Of a stretch of DNA of 13,550 nucleotides, positions 1 to 5,788 are shown in pieces. The notes below the pieces were generated by a model. That model saw only the letters and a program-made list of their open reading frames with translations. It did no database searches and was not told the DNA's origin. Positions within the stretch are counted from its first letter, which is position 1. Each line of letters opens with the position of its first letter. Source of the DNA: Planctomycetota bacterium (GTDB lineage Bacteria; Planctomycetota; Phycisphaerae; UBA1845; CAIVHJ01); assembly GCA_022565195.1 (NCBI GenBank), contig JADFJZ010000003.1, positions 1 through 13,550 on the forward strand, given 5' to 3'. Made by a program: the position numbers and the translations under genes.

Positions 1-1
1 T

Positions 2-253
2 CGCGCGGATCTCTCTTACGCCGAGGGTCATAAAAACCTGGGACTAGTACTGCTCGGGCAGAGCCGCTTCTACGAGGCGGCGTTGGAGTTTTCGTTCGCG
101 GGGAAGCTGGATCGAACGGCCGTCGAGCCGGTGCTGAACCTGGCGCGGCTTTACGAGGCCGTCGGCTGGCGGAAGGCGGCGATCGAACAGTACGAGAAGG
201 CAATGGAAGTCGATCCGCAAAACGCTACGGCCGGCGAACGACTGGCGCGTGCG
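2..253 (+). pseudogene. 3' part of a TPR-repeat protein gene, broken at about 253
   Basis: Frame 2 is open from the window edge and encodes two tetratricopeptide repeats back to back. The first contains AEGHKNLGLVLLGQSRFYEA and the second has NLARLYEAVGWRKAAIEQYE followed by KAMEVDPQN; the W/L-G-Y-A-P spacing is typical of TPR helices. Such repeats form a protein-binding scaffold; the partner cannot be guessed. The gene starts upstream of the window. After the GERLARAG stretch (about position 255) the reading frame continues without a stop into sequence that is the antisense of the neighbouring acetolactate-synthase fragment, so the native 3' end is missing. The open frame then runs on to 1750 only because it crosses antisense coding DNA. 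I infer a deletion or rearrangement, or an assembly join, between two convergent genes. Confidence 0.7.
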
Positions 254-657
254 GGGATGATCTCCGGCGTGACGATCTGGGCGTTGTACTTGGTCATCGG
301 CCGAAACAACGCCACCAGGTCCATGGCTTGGTGCGATTCCTTGTGCAGCCGGTCGATGCTCACCTGGCCAGTGATGGCCACTACCGGGGCGTGGTCCATG
401 TTGGCGTCGGCCACGCCGGTCACCAGATTGGTCGCTCCCGGCCCAAGCGTTGACAAGCATACCGAGGCTTTGCCGGTTAGCCGGCCCTGCACGTCGGCCA
501 TGAACGCGGCACCCTGCTCATGCCGCGTAGTTATGAAGCGCAGGTTCGAGTCCAGTAGGGCGTCCATGACGTCCAAGTTTTCCTCGCCGGGAAGACCGAA
601 GATGAAAGGAGCGGCTTCCCTCTCGAGACACTTGATAAACAGTTGCGCAGCATTCAT
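151..657 (-). pseudogene. Acetolactate synthase-type ThDP enzyme, N-terminal fragment
   Basis: The first ~135 residues are the ThDP-binding PYR domain of the acetolactate synthase large-subunit family. Visible motifs are FGLPGEENLDVMDAL, the catalytic-Glu segment RHEQGAAFMAD (E47), STLGPGATNLVTGVADA and PVVAITGQV. A full enzyme is about 550 residues and makes acetolactate from two pyruvates; here homology stops at TPEIIPA (about 250-253). The remaining ~32 codons to the stop at 151 are the antisense of the TPR gene and resemble nothing in the family. The central domain and the cofactor-binding PP domain are absent, so the product should be inactive. The ATG at 657 has a good ribosome site (AGGAAAA) and lies 7 bp after the stop of the GH130 gene, so it is the second gene of that operon. 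It could alternatively be a related ThDP decarboxylase. Confidence 0.8.
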
Positions 658-664
658 AATTTTC

Positions 665-1600
665 CTACCCGAGCAACGGTCGTGGGTTGTTCAGACACAG
701 GTCAACCAGCTCCTCGATTCGGGCCGTCCCGACGCACATGACCGTGTCGGCCCCGCCCCAGTAGATTTTGACGGTGCCGTCGTCTTCGGCCACTGCTCCG
801 CAAGTGAATACGACGTTGTGAACGTAGCCCGTGCGTTCCCACGGGTCTTCCGGCTGGAGGATCCAGTCGTCGCCCACGCCGAGCACTTTGGCGGGGTCGT
901 TCAAGTCGTGCAGGGCGACGCCGAGGCGATAGACCGAGCCGTCCATCGTGGGAAACACTCCGTGGTAGATGTTCAGCCAGCCCTGCGGGGTCTTGATCGG
1001 CGTGGCACCGGGGCCGATCTTCATTTCGTCCCAGTGATACTGCACCGGTTTGATCACCACGCGCGAATCGCCCCAATGCACCAGGTCGGGCGAGTAGCTG
1101 ATCCACATCGCCCACGGCGAAATCTCGGAGTGAGGCCGATCGAGCCGAGCGTAGCGGCCGTCGAACTTCTGCGGGAAGATCACGACGTTGCGCAGGTCGG
1201 CTTGCGTGATGAGCGCGACTCGTTCGATGCTGTCGAAATCGCGCGTGCGGGCCAGCCCGATACGCACGCCGTGTCGCGAGTAGGCGCTGTAGGTCAGCAG
1301 ATACTCGCCGTCGATCTCGCAAATGCGGCAATCCTCGACGCCGAATTCTTCATACTCGGCGAACGCTCCTGCCGTTGCCGGCACGAGAAACGGCTCCGGC
1401 CGGACGGTGAAGTCGAAGCCGTTATCGCTTTCGGCGAGGCCGATGATGCTGCGGCCGTTGCGGCGGTGCGAGCGGAACAGCATGACGTATTTTCCGCCGT
1501 ACTTGACCATACCGGCGTTATGCACGGTCTCGACCGCGTAAGGGACATCATCTTTGGTCAAAATCGGATTCTTTTCGTAGCGCTTGACAATTGGTTCCAT
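665..1600 (-). CDS. GH130 family beta-mannoside phosphorylase/glycosidase
   Basis: This 311-residue protein has the five-bladed beta-propeller signature of glycoside hydrolase family 130, whose members phosphorolyse (or, in some subfamilies, hydrolyse) beta-mannosides such as mannosyl-glucose, mannobiose or N-glycan core Man-GlcNAc. Visible landmarks are NPIL near the N terminus, HNAGMVKYGGKYVMLFRS, FGVEDCRI carrying the presumed catalytic Asp (D90), RNVVIFPQK (R137-N138, the position of the phosphate-contacting basic/Asn pair in phosphorylases), GPGATPIKTPQGWLNIYHG and IYWGGADTVMCVGTA. The RN pair favours a phosphorylase. The usual catalytic-loop EDPR reads EDCR here. I chose the ATG at 1600 rather than the in-frame TTG at 1618 because family proteins start close to the NPIL motif. 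No signal peptide is visible, so it is cytoplasmic. The acetolactate-synthase fragment follows 7 bp downstream. Substrate is not determinable. Confidence 0.88.
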   Translation of the reverse strand: MEPIVKRYEKNPILTKDDVPYAVETVHNAGMVKYGGKYVMLFRSHRRNGRSIIGLAESDNGFDFTVRPEPFLVPATAGAFAEYEEFGVEDCRICEIDGEYLLTYSAYSRHGVRIGLARTRDFDSIERVALITQADLRNVVIFPQKFDGRYARLDRPHSEISPWAMWISYSPDLVHWGDSRVVIKPVQYHWDEMKIGPGATPIKTPQGWLNIYHGVFPTMDGSVYRLGVALHDLNDPAKVLGVGDDWILQPEDPWERTGYVHNVVFTCGAVAEDDGTVKIYWGGADTVMCVGTARIEELVDLCLNNPRPLLG

Positions 1601-1681
1601 AGTCCAGTCTCGATCCAAAGGTATTCGGAGCGGCCTGCATCGCGCAGCCGAAGGTTAAAGAGCCGCGGGCTTCCGACAACA

Positions 1682-1697
1682 CGTAGGAACACCTACG
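1682..1697. promoter_or_regulatory. Perfect 6-bp inverted repeat in the divergent intergenic region
   Basis: CGTAGG-AACA-CCTACG lies in the 167-bp space between the divergent GH130 and glycosyltransferase genes. Its place between two start sites fits an operator or a 5'-UTR hairpin. A TATGAT hexamer at 1717-1722 could be a -10 box for the plus-strand gene, but no good -35 accompanies it. Confidence 0.3.
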
Positions 1698-1767
1698 CGC
1701 CGCGCTTAAATGCGGGTATGATTCTAATCTGCCATGGCGAGATTGACTAATCCCGAAGTGAAGCAAT

Positions 1768-2886
1768 TTGACATTGAAAATCCTGGCTCTTGAACCGTAC
1801 TACGGCGGAAGTCACAAAGCTTTTGTGGACGGCTGGTCATCGCGGAGTTGCCACCATTGGACGCTGCTGACACTGCCGCCGAACAAGTGGAAGTGGCGCA
1901 TGCGCCATGCTGCCATCACGTTTGCCGAGGAAGTGGCGAGCAAGATCGACGATGGGGCCGAGTGGGATATGTTGTTCTGTTCGGACATGCTCAACTTGGC
2001 CGAGTTCCTCGGTCTGGCCCCGGCACGGATCAGGCAGCTTCCCTCCGTCGTGTACTTTCATGAGAATCAACTCACCTATCCCGTGCAGGTCGAGTGCGAG
2101 CGTGACTATCATTTTGTGTTCACCAACATCACGACAGCCCTTGCGGCGACCCGTGTATGGTTCAATTCAACGTTTCATCGCGACGAATTTCTCGATGCTC
2201 TACCGGGTTTCCTCAGGCGCATGCCGGACCATGTGCCGCTGGGCGCGGTCGCGCAAATTCGCGACAAATCCGAGGTGCGGTCTCTGGGCATCGATGATTT
2301 CCCGCGCCGCGGCGTTCGCCCGCCCGGCCCACTACGGATTCTGTGGGCCGCTCGTTGGGAACATGACAAGAACCCCGACGATTTCTTCACGGCGCTGCGG
2401 ATCCTCGCCGGACAGGGGGTCGAGTTCCGTATCAGCGTCATCGGCGAGCAGTTTCGCGAGTATCCGGCGGTGTTCGATTCAGCCCGCCAGGAATTCAAGG
2501 ACTACATCGATCGCTGGGGATACCAAGAGTCGCGGGGCGAGTATGTGGCCGCGCTGACCGAGGCTGATGTATTCGTCTCAACAGCCAACCACGAGTTTTT
2601 CGGCATCAGCGCCGTCGAAGCCATCGCCGCCGGGGCGTATCCTTTGCTGCCCAAACGCCTTTCGTATCCTGAGATTCTTCAGGGCGTCGAAAGCGCGGAG
2701 GTGTTTTTCTATGATGGCTCGCCTGAACGGCTCGCCGCTAAACTGAGCGAACTTGCAAACCGCGTGGCCGAAGGGAACTTGTGGTGCGGCACCGGGAATG
2801 AGCCGGCGTCAGCGGTTGACCGGTTCCGGTGGGAGCGGGTTGCGCCCGATCTGGACCGGGCATTATCCGATGCGCTGGCCGAATGA
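1768..2886 (+). CDS. GTDC1/QTMAN-like glycosyltransferase (DUF3524 N-terminal domain, GT-B fold)
   Basis: The 372-residue protein matches the GTDC1 family (tRNA-queuosine alpha-mannosyltransferase in vertebrates) along its whole length. N-terminal landmarks are LEPYYGGSHKAF (8-19), LPPNKWKWRMR (36-46), SDMLNLAEF (72-80), VVYFHENQLTYP (94-105), a CERDY segment (110-114), VWFNSTFHRDEFL (130-142) and MPDHVP (152-157). The C-terminal Rossmann domain carries RWEHDKNP (196-203, donor site) and STANHEFFGISAVEAIAAG with the E-x7-E pair (E276, E284), then YPLLPKRLSYPEIL. The animal enzyme transfers mannose from GDP-mannose to queuosine-34 of tRNA-Asp; whether the bacterial protein does so is unknown. 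The TTG at 1768 and a second at 1774 are both possible starts behind GAAGTGAAG; 1774 gives the family-like MKILALEP. It diverges from the GH130 gene and overlaps the next convergent gene by 24 bp. Confidence 0.85.
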   Translation: MTLKILALEPYYGGSHKAFVDGWSSRSCHHWTLLTLPPNKWKWRMRHAAITFAEEVASKIDDGAEWDMLFCSDMLNLAEFLGLAPARIRQLPSVVYFHENQLTYPVQVECERDYHFVFTNITTALAATRVWFNSTFHRDEFLDALPGFLRRMPDHVPLGAVAQIRDKSEVRSLGIDDFPRRGVRPPGPLRILWAARWEHDKNPDDFFTALRILAGQGVEFRISVIGEQFREYPAVFDSARQEFKDYIDRWGYQESRGEYVAALTEADVFVSTANHEFFGISAVEAIAAGAYPLLPKRLSYPEILQGVESAEVFFYDGSPERLAAKLSELANRVAEGNLWCGTGNEPASAVDRFRWERVAPDLDRALSDALAE

Positions 2887-3258
2887 GAATTCGACCATGT
2901 TGCCGTCAGGATCGGGCACGGCGCAGTAGTAGCCGACGATCGGTCCCGCGTCTTCGGGTGGCCAGAGGCCGGTCAAGCCGTCGGCGACAGCGCGGCTGTG
3001 GATCGCGTCCACTTCATTGCGCGAATCGACGGACATGCCGATGTGCTGCCAAGGAGGCTGCTTGTTCACCTCGTAGTCGGCTTCAAGGAGGACGATGACG
3101 AACTTCGGCGGGTCCTCACCCCAGCCGAGCCACACGACGCGGCCGGACGTGCTTTCGCTGTCGCGTTGATGAACGACGCTCATTTCGCAGTAGCGTTCAT
3201 AGAACGCCACGGACCGATTCGCATCACGGACTTGGAGTGCGACGTGCGTGCATTTCAT
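2863..3258 (-). CDS. VOC superfamily (glyoxalase/dioxygenase fold) protein
   Basis: This 131-residue protein has the paired beta-alpha-beta-beta-beta modules of the vicinal oxygen chelate fold: MKCTHVALQVRDANRSVAFY at the N terminus and WQHIGMSVDS plus DPDGNMVEFSF in the second half. Candidate metal ligands are H5, H72 and E123, matching three of the four ligands of glyoxalase I; the position of the fourth (the Glu at the end of the first module's last strand) is hydrophobic, although E59 is close. It could therefore be a lactoylglutathione lyase-like enzyme or one of the many VOC proteins of unknown substrate. The start ATG at 3258 has no Shine-Dalgarno match; a repeat-rich block begins only 5 bp upstream. 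Its 3' end overlaps the 3' end of the convergent glycosyltransferase gene. Confidence 0.8.
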   Translation of the reverse strand: MKCTHVALQVRDANRSVAFYERYCEMSVVHQRDSESTSGRVVWLGWGEDPPKFVIVLLEADYEVNKQPPWQHIGMSVDSRNEVDAIHSRAVADGLTGLWPPEDAGPIVGYYCAVPDPDGNMVEFSFGQRIG

Positions 3259-3262
3259 GAGG

Positions 3263-3300
3263 AAGTAGTCAGTAGCCGGTAGTCGGTAGTCAGTAACCAG
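3263..3300 (-). repeat. Dispersed repeat, TACTGACTAC-type copy 1
   Basis: Read on the minus strand this is a tandem of near-identical decamers (GGTTACTGAC, TACCGACTAC, CGGCTACTGAC). The block closely resembles the plus-strand copy at 8167-8206 (CGTTACTGGCTACCGCGTAC then CGGCTACT). It sits immediately 5' of the VOC gene start, in its presumed leader. Confidence 0.6.
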
Positions 3301-3309
3301 AAGGCCAAG

Positions 3310-3336
3310 ATTATCTCATATCGAGTGCCTTTGCAA
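3310..3336 (-). promoter_or_regulatory. Weak candidate promoter for the VOC gene
   Basis: On the minus strand TTGCAA (3336-3331) and GATAAT (3315-3310) are separated by 15 bp, shorter than the optimal 17. If used, the transcript leader would contain the repeat block at 3263-3300. The remaining DNA to the carbamate kinase stop shows no gene. Confidence 0.25.
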
Positions 3337-3506
3337 GTTCGCGAGGAAGATGACAAAGCGTTGGTGTGATAGCGAATGTCGGTTGGCGCCCGCGCCGCGC
3401 CCGACTGGAGGATGATGCGATATTGTCGACCAAGGCAGCTACAGGGTTTGTTCGCTCGAATTGGCTTCGCCGCTTGGCAGAGGGTGCGGATTGTGCTGTT
3501 CCACCC

Positions 3507-3518
3507 CTGATCGATCAG
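3507..3518. repeat. 12-bp perfect palindrome CTGATCGATCAG after carbamate kinase
   Basis: The palindrome has no loop and begins 3 bp beyond the carbamate kinase stop codon. It could be a protein-binding site or chance; it is not a good intrinsic terminator because no loop or T-run is present. Confidence 0.25.
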
Positions 3519-3521
3519 TGC

Positions 3522-4487
3522 TTATGCCCTGGTGATCCTCGTGCCGGTCTTGCCGTCGAGTGCCTCCCGCAGACGCTCCGGTGTGGCGATCAGCACGAAA
3601 GCGTCCGGATTTTGCGAGTTTTCGAGGAACTGGACGGCGGACTCGATCTTTGGGCCCATTGATCCGGGCGGGAACTGGCCTGCTGCGAGATGCCGGCGGG
3701 CTTCGTCAAGCGTGAGCCGATCGAGTTCGGTTTGGTTCGGCTTCTCAAAGTTGAGGCAGACCCTGCCGATGCTGGTGAGCACGATCATGCCGTCGGCGGC
3801 GATTTCCCTGGCCAACAGAGCCGATGCGAGATCCTTGTCAATGACGGCTGCCACGCCTTCGTATTGCCCGTCGTCATTGCGGACCACCGGCACGCCTCCT
3901 CCTCCACAGGTGATGACGATTTCGCCGCCGGCCACCAGTTTCTTGATGGCCTCCTTCTCCATTATCTCGATGGGTGCAGGCGACGGCACCACGCGGCGGT
4001 ACTGCCCGATGAGCACTTCGGTCATAGTCCAGCCGTCGTTGCGCTGCAATTCATCGGCAGCTTGCTTGTCGTAGAAACTGCCGATCGGTTTGGTCGGACT
4101 GTCGAACGCCGGGTCGTGCCGATCCACACAGATGGTCGTGACCACGGCCGTCACGCGGTCGGGCAGGCCTCGACGGTGAAGCTCGTTGCCCAGACATTGG
4201 GCGATCATGTAGCCCATGCCGCCCTGAGTATCGGCGACGCAAATTTCCAGCGGCAGGGGATAGACCGTCGGTACGGACAACTCTACACGGCGCAACACCT
4301 TGCCCACCTGCGGACCATTGCCATGAGTAATGACGATGCGGTGGCCCGCCTCCATCAAATCGGCCAACGATTTGGCAGTTTCAGCCGTGGTCTTGAACTG
4401 GCTCGGGATGTCGGGCGATTCGCCGGGCTTGGAGATGGCATTGCCGCCCAATGCGATGACAAGCAGTTTGGATTCGCTCGAACTCAT
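3522..4487 (-). CDS. arcC: Carbamate kinase
   Basis: The 321-residue protein is a full-length member of the amino acid kinase fold, converting carbamoyl phosphate plus ADP to ATP and carbamate (or the reverse). Landmarks in order are VIALGGNAI (10-18), ITHGNGPQVG (53-62), PTKPIGSFY (131-139), VITCGGGGVPVV (191-202), AVIDKDLASALLA (214-226, with the nucleotide-site lysine) and FPPGSMGPKIESA (272-284). All the canonical glycine loops and lysines seem intact. The gene is on the same strand as, and 194 bp downstream of, ornithine carbamoyltransferase, an arrangement known from arginine/citrulline catabolism. No arginine deiminase lies within the window. The ATG at 4487 has only a weak GGAAC ribosome site. 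A CGCAGAGA inverted-repeat element separates it from OTC and would be in a shared transcript. Confidence 0.95.
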   Translation of the reverse strand: MSSSESKLLVIALGGNAISKPGESPDIPSQFKTTAETAKSLADLMEAGHRIVITHGNGPQVGKVLRRVELSVPTVYPLPLEICVADTQGGMGYMIAQCLGNELHRRGLPDRVTAVVTTICVDRHDPAFDSPTKPIGSFYDKQAADELQRNDGWTMTEVLIGQYRRVVPSPAPIEIMEKEAIKKLVAGGEIVITCGGGGVPVVRNDDGQYEGVAAVIDKDLASALLAREIAADGMIVLTSIGRVCLNFEKPNQTELDRLTLDEARRHLAAGQFPPGSMGPKIESAVQFLENSQNPDAFVLIATPERLREALDGKTGTRITRA

Positions 4488-4510
4488 TTCAATGGTTGTT
4501 CCATGTCAGG

Positions 4511-4679
4511 CAAGAGATTAACCGCAGAGAGCGCAGAGAGCGCAGAGAATACAGAAGTAAGCCCTGAGAGGCTGCCAGCATTTCCCTTTTTCTCTTTTCT
4601 CTTTCCCATTTCTTCTTTCGTATTTCATCATTCTGCATTCTTCTCTGCGTTCTCTGCGATCTCTGCGGTTAAATCTCTT
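4511..4679. repeat. CGCAGAGA inverted-repeat element (MITE-like) between OTC and carbamate kinase
   Basis: Left arm 4512-4556 and right arm 4634-4679 are near-perfect inverted copies: both read AAGAGATT(T)AACCGCAGAGA, then two further CGCAGAGA units and a CAGAA tail, with only a few mismatches. The ~75-bp centre is a pyrimidine-rich tract of TTTCTC units. The element is bracketed by TGTCAGG (4504-4510) and TATCAGG (4680-4686), a possible imperfect 7-bp target duplication; the right copy supplies the OTC stop codon. I see no coding capacity, so if mobile it would be non-autonomous. In RNA the arms could form a long hairpin. Confidence 0.7.
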
Positions 4680-4681
4680 TA

Positions 4682-5620
4682 TCAGGATCCCGAAAGCGCC
4701 ACCATGATGGCCTTCTGGGCATGAAGGCGGTTTTCCGCTTGATCGAAAATGGCGGAGTTGGGCAGACGTGAAACGTCGTATTCGATCTCTTCGCCGTAAT
4801 GCGCCGGCAGGCAGTGCAGGATGATCGCATCCTTGTCCATGACCGAGAGCAGCCTGGAGTTTACTTGATAGTCTTTGAACTTCTGTTTTCTGGTCTCGGC
4901 TTCGGATTCCTGCCCCATGCTGGCCCAGACGTCGGTGTAGACCACGTCGGCGCCTTTCGCGGAACCGTGAGGATCATTGCTGACTGCGATGCTGGCACCG
5001 CTGCCATCCCCGATCTTCTGCGATTCCGCCAGCACCGCGCCGCTGGGTTCAAATCCGGGCGGCGTGACGACGGTCAAGTTCATGCCGACCAGAGCGGCGC
5101 CGAACATCAGCGAATGGGCGACGTTGTTGCCGTCGCCAATATAGATCATGCGGATGCCCTTGAGCCGACCCTTGCGCTCCCGCACGGTCTGCAAGTCGGC
5201 CATGATCTGGCAGGGGTGCTCGAAATCCGACAGCCCGTTGATCACCGGCACGCCGGCGTGTTTGGCCAGGTCGGCCACGAGTGGATGCCCGAAGACGCGG
5301 GCCATGATGATGTCCGCATAGCGCCCGAGCACGATGCCGATGTCCTCCACCGTCTCCCGCTCGCCGAGCTTGATGTCGGTGGGTGCAAGGTAGATGGCAT
5401 GTCCGCCGAGTTGGGTCATGCCGGTCTCGAACGACACGCGCGTACGCAGAGACGGCTTCTGGAAGATCATGGCCAGCGTCTTGCCGGCCAGTCGGGGATG
5501 GGCCTTGCCCGATGCCGTCTCTTTTTTCAGGTCGGCCGCCAGATCGAGCACGGCGAGGACTTCATCGCTCGAAAAGTCCGTCATGGAAACGAAACTGCGC
5601 CCTTTGAGGCTTGAGATCAT
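4682..5620 (-). CDS. argF: Ornithine carbamoyltransferase
   Basis: The 312-residue protein joins carbamoyl phosphate to ornithine to give citrulline (anabolic), or does the phosphorolytic reverse when paired with carbamate kinase. Motifs are FQKPSLRTRVSFE for carbamoyl phosphate (S57-R61; the usual STRTR reads SLRTR, a common variant), FEHPCQIMADLQT (H135), GDGNNVAHS, the ornithine SMG loop in DVWASMGQE (234-236) and HCLPAHYGEEI (H269). The length is normal and all domains are present. The ATG at 5620 is chosen over the in-frame TTG at 5653 because GTGGAG lies 8 bp before it. The gene is upstream of carbamate kinase, with an inverted-repeat element in the gap. The symbol could equally be arcB if it is catabolic; neighbours do not settle this. 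Confidence 0.95.
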   Translation of the reverse strand: MISSLKGRSFVSMTDFSSDEVLAVLDLAADLKKETASGKAHPRLAGKTLAMIFQKPSLRTRVSFETGMTQLGGHAIYLAPTDIKLGERETVEDIGIVLGRYADIIMARVFGHPLVADLAKHAGVPVINGLSDFEHPCQIMADLQTVRERKGRLKGIRMIYIGDGNNVAHSLMFGAALVGMNLTVVTPPGFEPSGAVLAESQKIGDGSGASIAVSNDPHGSAKGADVVYTDVWASMGQESEAETRKQKFKDYQVNSRLLSVMDKDAIILHCLPAHYGEEIEYDVSRLPNSAIFDQAENRLHAQKAIMVALSGS

Positions 5621-5654
5621 CGACTGAACTCCACGGATAGATATCTTCAACACT

Positions 5655-5691
5655 CCCGCACCGCCGCCGTCGGGAAACCCTGCGGTGCGGG
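5655..5691. promoter_or_regulatory. Perfect 10-bp inverted repeat in the OTC leader
   Basis: CCCGCACCGC (5655-5664) and GCGGTGCGGG (5682-5691) are exact inverse complements separated by 17 bp. The site lies 35-71 bp upstream of the OTC start and ~100 bp after the stop of the signalling gene on the same strand. It could be a leader hairpin, an operator or a factor-dependent terminator; there is no T-run for an intrinsic terminator. A TACAAT hexamer immediately upstream (5695-5700) may be a -10 box. Confidence 0.5.
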
Positions 5692-5788
5692 TTATTGTAC
5701 CGTTCCAAATCCGTCTATGGAATCATCGTTTGGACAGGCTCCACCGGGCAACATTGCAACTCCAGACATCCAGAAGAGGTACTTGTAT

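Noticed and set aside
83..1750. 555-codon open frame on the plus strand
   Set aside because: Only the first ~57 codons (TPR) are real; the rest is the antisense of the acetolactate-synthase fragment and GH130 gene, kept open by GC-rich codon bias.
3263..3300. Short tandem repeats as a CRISPR array
   Set aside because: Units are ~10 bp, degenerate and without spacers; no cas gene nearby.
3690..4724. 344-codon plus-strand frame
   Set aside because: It is antisense to carbamate kinase, whose protein is unmistakable, and its translation is His/Asp-rich shadow sequence.
4799..5614. 271-codon plus-strand frame
   Set aside because: Antisense shadow of ornithine carbamoyltransferase.
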